Assembly: GCA_002360495.1 (NCBI GenBank)
Contig: DEQO01000160.1
Location: forward strand, 1-49,542
Length of the DNA stretch: 49,542 nucleotides
Reading direction: 5' to 3'
From: Flavobacteriales bacterium UBA3364
GTDB taxonomy: Bacteria; Bacteroidota; Bacteroidia; Flavobacteriales_F; PHOS-HE28
This document shows positions 1-8,900 of the stretch, in pieces. Position numbers and translations under genes: made by a program. The notes below the pieces were generated by a model that saw only the letters and a program-made list of their open reading frames with translations, made no database searches and was not told where the DNA came from. How positions within the stretch are numbered: position 1 is the first letter of the stretch; each line of letters begins with the position of its first letter.

Positions 1-1233
1 AACGTGGAGAACTACATGGAGTACTCCTATTGCACCAAGATGTTCACCGCCGGGCAAAGCGCACGCATGATCGCCGCGTTGAACAACAGCACGGCGCAAC
101 GGAACGAGCTTTGGCAGACCAGCAACCTGATCAATACCGGCGTGAACGGCAACGCACCGTTGTGCATGGCCCGGTTCACGAGCACGGCAACCGTGATCTG
201 CGCAGGAGGGTCCGTCCAGTTCACCGATGCCAGTTACCACGATGTAAGCATATGGAACTGGAGTTTTCCAGGAGGTGACCCCGCCACCTCGACGGAGGAG
301 GATCCGTTGGTGACCTATCCCACGGCCGGTACTTACCCGGTAAGTCTCTCTGTCAGCAATGGAAGCAATGCGCTCTCCACCACCACGAACGAGCTGGTCG
401 TTGTGGCGGACGATCCGGGTCGAACACCTCCTCTATTCGAGGGCTTCGAGAACGCGGAACAGATCGGGGATGTCGGATGGGCGATCGCGGATCCCGATCA
501 GGACAATTCGTTCAGCATCACCAATGTGTCCGCTTTCACCGGGAGCAAGAGCATCCGTATCCAGAACGCGACCACGATGGCCGGTCGCAGCGACGACCTG
601 TTCACGCCGACCATGGACATGACGAACGCAACGGAGATCACGCTATCCTTCCGCTACGCATATGCTCGTCGCACATCCACGGACGACGATCGCTTACGGG
701 TCTACGTGAGCAACAACTGCGGCGATACCTGGAGCTTGCGCAAGCAATTGCGTGGGTCCACGGACCTTGCCACCGGAGGCACAACGGCAAGCAACTTCGT
801 TCCCAGCAGTGGCGACCAATGGGGATTTGCCGAGATCAATACGATCAGCGACGCCTACCACGTCGCCGATTTCCGGGTGCGCTTCAATTTCGAGAGCGAT
901 GGGGGCAACAACCTCTACATCGATGACGTGAACATCAACGGCATGCCCGTTGGCCTGGACGAAGTATCCACGAACAACAACGCCGGGCTGATGGTCATCC
1001 CCAATCCTGCCACTGATAACGCCCAAGCGGTGCTGAACGTTACGGAAGGCGGGAGGGTGCGTGTGGACATGCTCGACATGCTCGGCCGTACCATCCGGGG
1101 GATATTCGACGGGGAACTATCCCCGGGCGTTCGGCGGATCGATGTGCCTGTCGAAGAATTGCCTGCAGGCCTGTATTTCCTTCGGATGCAACAGAACGGC
1201 CGCAGCGAAGCCGTGCGGTTCACCGTGCAATGA
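1..1233 (+). CDS. Secreted M43-type (cytophagalysin-like) metalloprotease, C-terminal part, with PKD and T9SS sorting domain (partial)
   Basis: The frame is open from the first base, so the gene starts upstream and its HExxH zinc site lies outside the window. The visible N-terminus contains NYMEYSYCTKMFTAGQSARM, then LWQTSNL and TGV, which resembles the end of the catalytic domain of M43/pappalysin-like proteases from Bacteroidota. A PKD-type domain follows (visible residues ~55-135, with FTDAS and YPTAGTYPVSLSVSNG), then a jelly-roll-like segment (~145-315) with LYIDDVNI. The last ~80 residues form a T9SS type A sorting domain: VIPNPATDNAQAVLNV, MLGRTI, LPAGLYFLRM and a basic/aromatic end. 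The protein is inferred to be exported across both membranes and released or anchored by T9SS. Its stop overlaps the next start as ATGA (1230-1233), implying translational coupling. The family call rests on the short N-terminal remnant plus the architecture. Confidence 0.82.
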   Translation, partial: NVENYMEYSYCTKMFTAGQSARMIAALNNSTAQRNELWQTSNLINTGVNGNAPLCMARFTSTATVICAGGSVQFTDASYHDVSIWNWSFPGGDPATSTEEDPLVTYPTAGTYPVSLSVSNGSNALSTTTNELVVVADDPGRTPPLFEGFENAEQIGDVGWAIADPDQDNSFSITNVSAFTGSKSIRIQNATTMAGRSDDLFTPTMDMTNATEITLSFRYAYARRTSTDDDRLRVYVSNNCGDTWSLRKQLRGSTDLATGGTTASNFVPSSGDQWGFAEINTISDAYHVADFRVRFNFESDGGNNLYIDDVNINGMPVGLDEVSTNNNAGLMVIPNPATDNAQAVLNVTEGGRVRVDMLDMLGRTIRGIFDGELSPGVRRIDVPVEELPAGLYFLRMQQNGRSEAVRFTVQ

Positions 1234-1673
1234 GGTCCTTGGTCCTGATACCCCTGGTGCTTCTCTCCGCCTGCAACTGGGCCGGGGAAAAGACCAAGAG
1301 TGTGTTGAACAAGGGCGGTGAATTGGCGGGTAGTGCGGCCACCGAGGTGATCGAAGGAGTAACCACCGGTATTGAGGACACCTGGAGCGTTGATGTGCGT
1401 CTTTCCGAGGATCTGAAGGTCCAGGGATTGGCACTGGGCAAGACATCCTTCGAAAGCGACAGCGCCGGACGCACCAATACCTTGATCGTCTACCTCTCTT
1501 CAGAAAGAGCCATTACGGACACGCTCACAGCGGTGGCCTACGATCAGGCCGGTGCCGAGATGGGGCGCACATCGATCCCACTGAACATCCCCGCTGGCAG
1601 TGGCGATTTCCACCTGCTCCGCTTCCAAGCCTACACGGACCTGGAGCGCAAGGGGCGCGTGGAACTGCGTTGA
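1230..1673 (+). CDS. Small putative lipoprotein
   Basis: 147 residues. The N-terminus MRSLVLIPLVLLSACNW is a lipoprotein signal with the lipobox LSAC and the modified cysteine at residue 15. The mature part begins with a short Ala/Gly/Thr-rich helix-like stretch, then a ~95-residue part with alternating hydrophobic residues (SVDVRLSEDLKVQGLALG, TLIVYLSSERAITDTL, HLLRFQAYTDLERKGRVEL) that could form a beta-sandwich. I recognise no family. The start is fixed by the ATGA overlap with the upstream protease gene, so the two are probably co-transcribed. A strong hairpin follows 14 bases after the stop. Confidence 0.75.
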   Translation: MRSLVLIPLVLLSACNWAGEKTKSVLNKGGELAGSAATEVIEGVTTGIEDTWSVDVRLSEDLKVQGLALGKTSFESDSAGRTNTLIVYLSSERAITDTLTAVAYDQAGAEMGRTSIPLNIPAGSGDFHLLRFQAYTDLERKGRVELR

Positions 1674-1687
1674 GCTATAGTGCAACA

Positions 1688-1714
1688 AAAGGTCCCGGTA
1701 GGACCGGGACCTTT
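1688..1714. terminator. Perfect 12-bp hairpin between convergent genes
   Basis: AAAGGTCCCGGT (1688-1699) and ACCGGGACCTTT (1703-1714) are exact reverse complements separated by a 3-base loop. The hairpin lies between the lipoprotein stop (1673) and the convergent gene ending at 1764. The arms begin with AAA and end with TTT, so it can end transcription from both sides, although there is no long T tract beyond the stem. Confidence 0.75.
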
Positions 1715-1763
1715 CGGGACCCCGGGGCGCCGAACGGCCGGCGGGGTGATGCCCAGGGAATGC

Positions 1764-2207
1764 TCACTCCTTGAACCCGACCATGATCGCCACGCAGCCC
1801 ACATGGACCATGTCGGACTTCCCGGCGCCCGGGACCCAGACAATGACCTTCATGGGAACGGTGCTTGCCGCTTTCAGGTCGAAGTGGTGCTTGGGCTCAT
1901 CGGCCAGGCTCTCGAAAACGATCCTGTTGTTCTCATCCACGAGTTTCCAGTTCACCTCGCCGAGGATCGGATGGGTGCAGACCATCACCCTGTACTCCTG
2001 GCCACTGTAGAAGGTCAGGTTGACCTCCGCCTCCTCACCGGGGGCCAATTGGGCCGCATTGAAGGTCTCGTTGAACTTGAACGGTGCGAGCTCGGGCACA
2101 CACTTGTTCTTGGCGAAGCTGCGGCATTGCGCGTTCGCGACCACAGCCGAAACGAGCACGGCTCCTGTCAGCAGGGTCTTCACAAGGATCGGGCGGACGT
2201 TGCGCAT
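1764..2207 (-). CDS. Secreted protein of unknown function
   Basis: 147 residues from the ATG at 2207. A TTG four codons upstream (2219) would overlap the preceding stop. A cleavable signal peptide is visible: basic MRNVRPILVK, then LLTGAVLVSAVVANAQ with a likely cut after ANA. The mature protein has about 125 residues, with Cys residues near the start and again in VCTHPILGEVNW and VGCVAIMVG. It is rich in beta-prone stretches (AEVNLTFYSGQEYRVMV, VNWKLVDENNRIVFES, MKVIVWVPGAG), suggesting one beta-sandwich domain. No family is recognised. It starts 8 bases after the upstream lipoprotein stop and is probably the last gene of the polA-led minus-strand unit. Confidence 0.72.
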   Translation of the reverse strand: MRNVRPILVKTLLTGAVLVSAVVANAQCRSFAKNKCVPELAPFKFNETFNAAQLAPGEEAEVNLTFYSGQEYRVMVCTHPILGEVNWKLVDENNRIVFESLADEPKHHFDLKAASTVPMKVIVWVPGAGKSDMVHVGCVAIMVGFKE

Positions 2208-2215
2208 GGCGGCGA

Positions 2216-3112
2216 TCAATTGATATAAGTGTTGCGGATGGCCGCGGCCTTGTCCCGGATCGCAGTAAGCTGTGCATCGGTGAGGGTGGCGAGAGCGCCA
2301 CCACCACCGACCACGGTCACACCGTTCTCCTCCGTCACAGCGTTCCCATTGGCCGGGTCCGCAACCTCTGCGAACAAGGCTTGCAAGGCTTTCATGTCGG
2401 CCATCACGGCGGTGAGGCGTGCATCCTCCACTTCATAGGATCCCAGCAAACCGACCAGATCGTTCAACGAGAGCTTCTGCTCGGCGATGCGCTGGCGCAG
2501 GTCGGGGGTGTCGTTCGTAGCCGAAACCTGCGTAGCGATGTAGAGACCTTCGACCCAGCCGCCCGCGATCATCAGCGCACTGATGTTGTCCCGTCCGTTC
2601 TCCTTCAGATAGGCATCCACGTTCCAGTACGTCTCGCTGATGATATCCAGCAGGGCATCGCGGTCGTTCATATTGGCTTGCATCAACTCCAGCGTACTGT
2701 CGTTGAATGCGCTCATGACACCAAGGCGATCCGCCAATTTGCGGGAGCATGAGGTGTAGAACATGCTCTCCTGGGTGTGGTTGAAGACGCTCGCGTAACT
2801 GAGATCAGCACCATACACCCCGAGGTTGAGCGCCTGTTGGCTGGCTGCGGTGTACTTGTCGACGTTCTTCACGTCGTTCAGGATCTTGCTGTTGTATTCG
2901 GCGCCAGCCTTTTTCAACAAGGCAGCGGTCTCCATGGGCGATGGAATACTGTAGAAGATCTTCTTGGTCTTTGCGATCCGTTCGTCCTTGGCCGTATCCA
3001 AGCCATTGTCCACGTTCAACGTGTCCTGTGCCGGTGGGTCGCCACCGCAGGCGGTAAGGAACGCGGCAACCACCAGGTACACTGGCCATAGGTTCGTACG
3101 CATTGCGATCAT
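2216..3112 (-). CDS. Putative lipoprotein, conserved-hypothetical type
   Basis: 298 residues. The signal region MRTNLWPVYLVVAAFLTACGGD contains the lipobox LTAC followed by Gly-Gly-Asp. The start could be the first ATG (3112) or the ATG three codons later (3103), which gives a more typical n-region. The mature protein looks almost all helical (KIFYSIPSPMETAALLKKAG, ALNLGVYGADLSYASVFNHT, WVEGLYIATQ, LNDLVGLLGSYEV). Near the end it has a low-complexity Gly run (VVGGGGALATL) before a short helix. Proteins of this look are common in Bacteroidota, but I cannot name a function. It starts 50 bases after the polA stop on the same strand, so co-transcription with polA is likely. Confidence 0.75.
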   Translation of the reverse strand: MIAMRTNLWPVYLVVAAFLTACGGDPPAQDTLNVDNGLDTAKDERIAKTKKIFYSIPSPMETAALLKKAGAEYNSKILNDVKNVDKYTAASQQALNLGVYGADLSYASVFNHTQESMFYTSCSRKLADRLGVMSAFNDSTLELMQANMNDRDALLDIISETYWNVDAYLKENGRDNISALMIAGGWVEGLYIATQVSATNDTPDLRQRIAEQKLSLNDLVGLLGSYEVEDARLTAVMADMKALQALFAEVADPANGNAVTEENGVTVVGGGGALATLTDAQLTAIRDKAAAIRNTYIN

Positions 3113-3162
3113 CGGGTTGTGGGGAGAGTCGGGCGTAAAGGTGCCTTACACCCACGGGGTGT

Positions 3163-6048
3163 TCAGTGCGCTTCCAGCCAGTTTTTCCCCAAGCCCATGT
3201 CAACAACAAGCGGCACCGCAAGCGGGAACGCGCCCTCCATGCGGTCCTTCACGAGGGCCTGAAGGTCGTCCGCCTCGCTGCTGTGCGCGTCGAAGACCAG
3301 TTCGTCATGTACCTGCAACAACAGCTTGCTCTGCATACGGCGCTGCTTCAGCTCGCGCTGGATGTTGACCATGGCCACCTTGATGATGTCCGCCGCCGAC
3401 CCCTGCATGGGTGCGTTGATGGCGATGCGTTCGGCCTGGGCCCGCACGGTGTTGTTGGCGCTGGTGATGTCCGGCAGGTAACGGCGGCGGCCCATCAGTG
3501 TCTTGATGTAGCCGTTCGTGCGGCAGAAGCCGATCATCTCGTCCATGTAGTTGCGCACGCCGGGGAACTGCGCGAAATAGTCGTCGATGATCTGCTTGGC
3601 CTCCGCGCGCGGGATGCCCAGGTTCTGCGAGAGACCGAAGGCGCCCTGCCCGTAGGCGATCCCGAAGTTGACGGCCTTCGCGCGGCTCCGCTGGTCGCGC
3701 GTAACGGCTGCGATATCCACGTTGAACACCTTGGCCGCGGTGGCCGCATGGATGTCCAGCCCATGACGGAAGGCCTCCTGCATGTTGTGGTCGCCGCTCA
3801 TGTGGGCGATGATGCGCAGCTCGATCTGTGAGTAGTCCGCGCTCAGCAACTGGTAGTTCGTGTCGCGCGGCACGAAGGCCTTGCGGATCTCGCGCCCTTT
3901 TTCCGTTCGGATGGGGATGTTCTGCAGGTTCGGGTCGTTGCTGGCCAGGCGGCCGGTGGCGGCGACGGTCTGCAGATAACTGGTATGCACACGGTGGGTC
4001 TTCGGGTCCGCGGCTTCTGGCAGGGTGTCCACGTAGGTGCCCTTCAGCTTGCGCAGGCTGCGATAGTCGAGGATCAGCGGCACGGCTGGATGTGCGTTGC
4101 TCAGTTCTTGAAGAATGTCCTCGCTGGTCTGGTACTGCCCGGTCTTGGCGGTCTTCTTCACCTTGTCACCGCCGATCTTGAGGGTCTCGAACAACACATC
4201 GCCCAACTGTTTGGGGCTGTCTATGTTGAAGGGCACGCCGCACGCTTTGTGTATTTCGTCCTGCAAGCGGATCAGGTCCGCGCCGAGTTCCTCGCTGAAC
4301 TGTTTGAGCGCCGGGATGTCGATGCGGATGCCCTCGGTCTCCATGGCCGCGAGCACGTGCACCAGCGGCATCTCCACCTCGTTGAAGAGCTGGGTCACTT
4401 CATCCGTTTCCAGGAGCGGGGCGAACTTCTCGCCCAGTTGCCAGGTGATGTCGGCATCCTCTGCGGCATACTCCTTCACGGCCTCCACGTCCGCATCGCG
4501 CATGCTTTTCTGGGTCTTCCCTCGCTCCTTGGGACCGATGAGCGTTCCAATGCTCACCGGGCGATAGCCGAGGTACACCTCGCTCAGGTAGTCCATGCCG
4601 TGCTTCTGCTGGTCGGGTTTCAGCAGGTAATGCGCCACCATGGTGTCGAAAAGCGGGCCCTTCACCTCCACGCCATAGTTCGCCAGCACACGGATGTCAT
4701 ACTTCGCGTTCTGCGCCACCTTGCCGATGGCCTCGTTCTCCAACATGGGCTTGAAGATGTCCACGATACGTTGGGCCTCGGCACGGTCTGCAGGCACGGG
4801 CACGTAATACCCTTCGTTCGCCTTGAAGCTGAAGGCCAGGCCGACCAGCTCCGCGGTGCGTTCATCCGTTCCCGTGGTCTCGGTATCAAAGCAGAAGCGC
4901 GGCTGTTTCTTCAGCTGCGCGGCGAGCATGTACATCTTCTCGTTCGTGTCCTCCAGCAGGTAGCGGTGCTTCACCGTGTCGATGGTGGCGAACTCCTTCA
5001 TCTCCACGTTCCCTTCGGCATCCACCTCAGTACCGAACAGGTCGACCTGTCCCGGTGCGTTTGCCGTGCTCCGTGATTTCGCACCGCGCCTCTCCACGAC
5101 GCCGGCATCCGCTCCACCGGCATCGGCCGGAGCGAGTACACGCGCGGCCAGTGTCTTGAACTCGAGTTCGCTGAACACCTCCATCACCTTGTCCTTGTCC
5201 GGTGGATCGAGGTGCAGCGCGTCGTGGTCCAGTTCAACCGGCGCATCGATGATGATCGTCGCGAGCTTCTTGCTGAACCGGCCCTGTTCGGCGAAGGCGA
5301 TCACGTTCTCCTGCTGCTTGCCCTTCAGCTTGTCCGCGTTGGCGATCACGCCTTCGAGGCTGCCGAACTGTTGCACCAGCTTCATCGCGGTCTTCTCCCC
5401 GATGCCCGGTATGCCGGGAATGTTGTCCACCGCATCACCCATCAGGCCGAGGATGTCCTTCACCTGGTCGGTGGTCTGGAGCCCCCAACGCTCGCAGATC
5501 TCCTTCGGTCCCAGCTTTTCGGGCGGATCGCCGCCTCGCCCGGGCTTGTACATGATGATCCTGTCCGTGACCAACTGCCCGAAGTCCTTGTCAGGGGTCA
5601 CCATGTAAGTGACGTAGCCCTCCGCCTCGGCCTTCTTCGCCAACGTACCGATCACATCATCCGCTTCGTAGCCATCGCTCTCCAGCACCGGTATGTTCAG
5701 CGCCTCGATGATCCGGCGGATGTACGGCACGTTGCTGCGGATGTCGTCCGGCATCTCTTCGCGGTTGGCCTTGTAATCCGTGTGCTCGATGTGGCGCTCG
5801 GTGGGTGCCGACGTGTCGAACACCACGGCGAGGTGGGTGGGCTTTTCGCGCTTGATGAGGTCCAGCAACGTGGTGGTGAACCCGAACGCAGCGCTCGTGT
5901 TGAAGCCCTTGCTGTTGACCCGAGGCGCGCGGATGAAACTGAAGTAGGCGCGGTAGATGAGCGCGTACGCATCAAGGAGAAAGAGGCGGCGGTCATCCGA
6001 AGCGATGGTGCGCTCAGCCGCTGTGCCGGGTTCGGTGTTCTGGGACAT
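3163..6048 (-). CDS. polA: DNA polymerase I
   Basis: 961 residues, slightly longer than the usual ~930. It fills RNA-primer gaps and acts in excision repair. All three family domains are present. The 5'-3' exonuclease occupies residues ~20-300 (LLDAYALIYRAYFSF, DYKANR at 91, GYEADD at 126, TPDKDFGQLV at 151, and the helix-hairpin-helix PGIPGIGEKTA). The 3'-5' exonuclease retains the catalytic pair in FDTETTG (~387), so proofreading is probably active. The polymerase domain has DYSQIELR (motif A), the O-helix AKAVNFGIAYG, and VHDELVFD (motif C, ~913). A ~50-residue linker rich in Ala/Gly/charged residues joins exonuclease and proofreading domains. The ATG start places about 20 residues before the first conserved strand. 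Two exported-protein genes follow closely on the same strand. Confidence 0.98.
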   Translation of the reverse strand: MSQNTEPGTAAERTIASDDRRLFLLDAYALIYRAYFSFIRAPRVNSKGFNTSAAFGFTTTLLDLIKREKPTHLAVVFDTSAPTERHIEHTDYKANREEMPDDIRSNVPYIRRIIEALNIPVLESDGYEADDVIGTLAKKAEAEGYVTYMVTPDKDFGQLVTDRIIMYKPGRGGDPPEKLGPKEICERWGLQTTDQVKDILGLMGDAVDNIPGIPGIGEKTAMKLVQQFGSLEGVIANADKLKGKQQENVIAFAEQGRFSKKLATIIIDAPVELDHDALHLDPPDKDKVMEVFSELEFKTLAARVLAPADAGGADAGVVERRGAKSRSTANAPGQVDLFGTEVDAEGNVEMKEFATIDTVKHRYLLEDTNEKMYMLAAQLKKQPRFCFDTETTGTDERTAELVGLAFSFKANEGYYVPVPADRAEAQRIVDIFKPMLENEAIGKVAQNAKYDIRVLANYGVEVKGPLFDTMVAHYLLKPDQQKHGMDYLSEVYLGYRPVSIGTLIGPKERGKTQKSMRDADVEAVKEYAAEDADITWQLGEKFAPLLETDEVTQLFNEVEMPLVHVLAAMETEGIRIDIPALKQFSEELGADLIRLQDEIHKACGVPFNIDSPKQLGDVLFETLKIGGDKVKKTAKTGQYQTSEDILQELSNAHPAVPLILDYRSLRKLKGTYVDTLPEAADPKTHRVHTSYLQTVAATGRLASNDPNLQNIPIRTEKGREIRKAFVPRDTNYQLLSADYSQIELRIIAHMSGDHNMQEAFRHGLDIHAATAAKVFNVDIAAVTRDQRSRAKAVNFGIAYGQGAFGLSQNLGIPRAEAKQIIDDYFAQFPGVRNYMDEMIGFCRTNGYIKTLMGRRRYLPDITSANNTVRAQAERIAINAPMQGSAADIIKVAMVNIQRELKQRRMQSKLLLQVHDELVFDAHSSEADDLQALVKDRMEGAFPLAVPLVVDMGLGKNWLEAH

Positions 6049-6251
6049 CAGGGGGCCTCCTCCCTGCTCCAGTATGCTGCATTCATTCGGGGATCTGCAG
6101 GGGGAAGGAGGGGCAAGTTAGTTCGCTCGCCCAACCCTTGTCCCGCAACACCCGACCCAACCCCTCGACCGCTTGTTGCGTGTCATGACCGGCGGGCAAC
6201 TATTCCATACCGTCAAATGCCCTTGGGCTTCTCAAGAAGGTCATTGGATAA

Positions 6252-6624
6252 GCCGCCGCAATTGGGACGACGGTTCGATGGGATGATGCGACCCAGGACC
6301 TCACGAAGCGCGTCCAGGCATATGTGGAAATGAGATGCGCGGACTGCCATGCCGAATCCCGCCATTATGACTACCGACCCATGCGTTTCGCACGGATCAA
6401 GACCGTTGACCCGGTCGATCTGGGGGGGTGCTTACCACGCGAGGATCCGCTCTCGCCTTTGCTCACGTACATCGTGCCCGCCGGCGATCCGCAACGGAGC
6501 ATGCTTGTTATCGCTTGAACTCCACGGACGAAGCCGAGTGGATGCCGCTTCTGGGACGAACGGTTGTGTATGCCGAAGGGGCGCCCCTGATCCAAGCGTG
6601 GATCGCTTCGCTACCCCCCTTGGG
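6252..6624 (+). pseudogene. Frameshifted remnant of a c-type haem domain protein
   Basis: One frame, open from 6252 to 6517, reads a haem-binding motif at about 6330 (MRCADCH) preceded by TVRWDDAT and VQAYVE, and later IVPAGDPQRSMLV. A different frame then continues as RLNSTDEAEWMPLLGRTVV, EGAPLIQAWIASLP. Restoring one base at 6509/6510 joins the halves as MLV(H)RLNSTDEAE. This matches the usual C-terminal layout of Bacteroidota/Planctomycetes haem c repeat proteins: CxxCH, then a GDP segment, then MPxLGRTxV...WIxSLP. A stop at 6249 cuts off any upstream part, and no start or export signal remains. It is a decayed gene fragment rather than a functional cytochrome. The gap between polA and the next gene (6049-6750) otherwise shows nothing recognisable. 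Confidence 0.7.
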
Positions 6625-6750
6625 AATGAACGAATGCCCGGATCCCGGCCCCCCTGGATCAGCACCAAAGACCTACTTTGTGCCCCTCAGGCATCCTTTC
6701 GACAAGATCACGCGTCAAACATCGCAAGCTCCAATCGTTACAACCGAACC

Positions 6751-8730
6751 ATGAGAACAGCTTTCCTCTCCGTTGCCCTGCTTATTGGCGCATCCACGGC
6801 CATTGGCCAGAATAGTTGTAGCACGGCACTGGCCATTGTGCCTGGCACCTACACTGTTACGGCCATCGATGGACCGGAAGCGCCGTCCCCGATCTGCATT
6901 GAAACAGGGATCGCGACAGGCGCAGAGTGGTACAAATACACTCCGACGCAGGATACCACAGTACGCTTGACCACCGATCTCCCTGGTAGTGGTGACACGC
7001 GTTTCCACGTCTACACAGGTAACTGCGGTTCCTTGGAGTGCGTGATCGGGGACGATGACGGTGGTAGCGGCCTGACCTCCATGGCCCTGTTCGATGCCGT
7101 CGGAGGGGTTACCTATCATATCGCTTTTGACAACAACTGGTCTCCTGCCGGCTTCAGCTTCAGCTTGACCGAATTGGCCCCAGTGATACCCGCCGAAGGC
7201 CAGATACATTTCACGCAAACGACCGTTCCGGGTCTCACGGTCGGCGACTGTGTGGTAGACATGAACGGGGATGACCTGGATGATGTTGTCTCGGCTTCAA
7301 CCACCAGTATCCGGATCCAGTACCAGCTTCCGACCGGTGGATTCAATCCTGTCAACATTACGACCGCACCCGCTGTGCACAGCCCCTCTTGGAGCATCGT
7401 CGCCGGCGACATCGATGGTAACGGCTATAACGATCTGCTCTACGGAGGCAGCCAGGGAGCAAGCCTGATGATGGCCAATAGCACGGGTACCGGGTTCACA
7501 CCGACATACAACTCGGAGTACATCTTCTGCCAGCGCACCAACATGGTGGACATCAACAATGATGGTCACCTGGACGGTTTTTCGTGCCACGATGTTGACG
7601 ACAACGTGGCGTTGATGAACGACGGGAACGGGAACATCAGCTACGTGCAAGGGGGTCTCGGATTGGGCTGCGGCAATTACGGTTCACTATGGACGGACTT
7701 CGACAACGATGGAGACCAGGACATGTTCGTGGCGCGTTGTGGTTGCAATCCCGTCGACATCCTCATGCGTAACAATGGCGACGGCTCTTTCACCGATGTG
7801 GCTCCGGGGCTAGGGTTCGCCGATAACCATCAATCATGGTCCAGCGCTTGGGGCGATTTCGACAACGACGAGGACATGGACGTATTGATCGGTTCCAGTT
7901 CCAGCAACTACCAGAAGTTGATGCGGAACAACGGAGATGGCACCTTCACCAACGTCACTCTGGGTTCCGGGTTCGATACGTTCACAGGGCAGTCGATCGA
8001 GTGGTGCACACATGACTTCAACAACGACGGCAACTTGGATGTCCTTGGTGGTGGTTCTTTGATGTTCGGTAACGGGGCAATGGCCTTTACGCCAGAAACC
8101 ATGGGTAGCGCCCCGTACAGCGGAGCGGTCGGCGACCTGAACAACGACGGATTCCTGGATGTCATGGCCTACAACCAGCCGTTCATGAACGACGGGAATG
8201 ATAACAACTGGCTGAAGGTGAGCACCGTAGGCACCTCCTCCAACCTGAACGGGATAGGCGCACGGATCACCGTAACGAGCACTTCGGGGGTACAGATCCG
8301 TGAAGTGCGCAGCGGCGACGCGTTCAGTACGATGAGCAGCCTGATCGCGCATTTCGGCTTGGGGAGCGACGAAGTCATCGATGAGGTCAGGATCCGCTGG
8401 CCCTCAGGGATCGTGAACGTGATCACGGACGTTTCGGTCAACACGACCATTTCCCTCGTGGAGGGCGTGAACACTGCTGTGGTAGAGAACGCCGATGCCG
8501 TGGGCTTGCGCACCTATCCGAACCCTGCCCAGGACCAGCTCTTTGTAGAGTTGCCGGCAGGTCGGGGAACCCGGACCGTAACAGTGCTGGATGTCGCTGG
8601 CCAACAAGTCACACCACCGACGACCTTGGTCAACAACCGGTTGGACGTGTCCGGTTTGTCAAGTGGGGTCTATTTGGTGCAAGTGCAGCAAGATGGTACT
8701 GTTCACCAACGGACCTTTGTGAAGCAATAG
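6751..8730 (+). CDS. Secreted FG-GAP/VCBS repeat protein with ASPIC/UnbV-like and T9SS sorting domains
   Basis: 659 residues from the ATG at 6751, chosen because MRTAFLSVALLIGASTAIGQ is a clear signal peptide; the frame is open farther upstream but only through the pseudogene region. Residues ~20-140 form a beta domain with SCSTAL and FHVYTGNCGSLECVIGDDD. Residues ~150-480 hold FG-GAP-type repeats, each with a calcium-loop-like motif (DMNGDDLDDV, DIDGNGYNDL, DINNDGHLDG, DFDNDGDQDM, DFDNDEDMDV, DFNNDGNLDV, DLNNDGFLDV), which fits a seven-bladed propeller. An ASPIC/UnbV-like module follows (GIGARITV, REVRSGDAFSTMSS, VRIRWPSG). The final ~75 residues are a T9SS type A sorting domain (LRTYPNPAQDQLFVEL, LSSGVYLVQV). 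It is an extracellular, probably adhesive or binding protein, followed directly by a terminator. Confidence 0.9.
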   Translation: MRTAFLSVALLIGASTAIGQNSCSTALAIVPGTYTVTAIDGPEAPSPICIETGIATGAEWYKYTPTQDTTVRLTTDLPGSGDTRFHVYTGNCGSLECVIGDDDGGSGLTSMALFDAVGGVTYHIAFDNNWSPAGFSFSLTELAPVIPAEGQIHFTQTTVPGLTVGDCVVDMNGDDLDDVVSASTTSIRIQYQLPTGGFNPVNITTAPAVHSPSWSIVAGDIDGNGYNDLLYGGSQGASLMMANSTGTGFTPTYNSEYIFCQRTNMVDINNDGHLDGFSCHDVDDNVALMNDGNGNISYVQGGLGLGCGNYGSLWTDFDNDGDQDMFVARCGCNPVDILMRNNGDGSFTDVAPGLGFADNHQSWSSAWGDFDNDEDMDVLIGSSSSNYQKLMRNNGDGTFTNVTLGSGFDTFTGQSIEWCTHDFNNDGNLDVLGGGSLMFGNGAMAFTPETMGSAPYSGAVGDLNNDGFLDVMAYNQPFMNDGNDNNWLKVSTVGTSSNLNGIGARITVTSTSGVQIREVRSGDAFSTMSSLIAHFGLGSDEVIDEVRIRWPSGIVNVITDVSVNTTISLVEGVNTAVVENADAVGLRTYPNPAQDQLFVELPAGRGTRTVTVLDVAGQQVTPPTTLVNNRLDVSGLSSGVYLVQVQQDGTVHQRTFVKQ

Positions 8731-8745
8731 ACAACCGATCGCTGT

Positions 8746-8784
8746 AAAGAACGTCTGGTCCTGAGGGGCCAGACGTTCTTTTTT
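8746..8784 (+). terminator. Rho-independent terminator
   Basis: AAAGAACGTCTGG (8746-8758) pairs perfectly with CCAGACGTTCTTT (8769-8781) around a 10-base loop, and a run of six T (8779-8784) closes it. It lies 16 bases after the stop of the FG-GAP gene. Confidence 0.93.
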
Positions 8785-8900
8785 ATGGGGTCTGACCGGT
8801 CAGGGTGGCGGCGGCGCAAGTTCAGGGCAGTCTTTGTTGGGGTTTGAACGCGATCCTTTCGTAACTTTCCAAGGTCTATCGTCATAGCATTTCGATCAGT

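Noticed and set aside
3985..5076. Long plus-strand open frame opposite polA
   Set aside because: His/Leu/Val-rich translation typical of antisense reading; polA is intact on the other strand.
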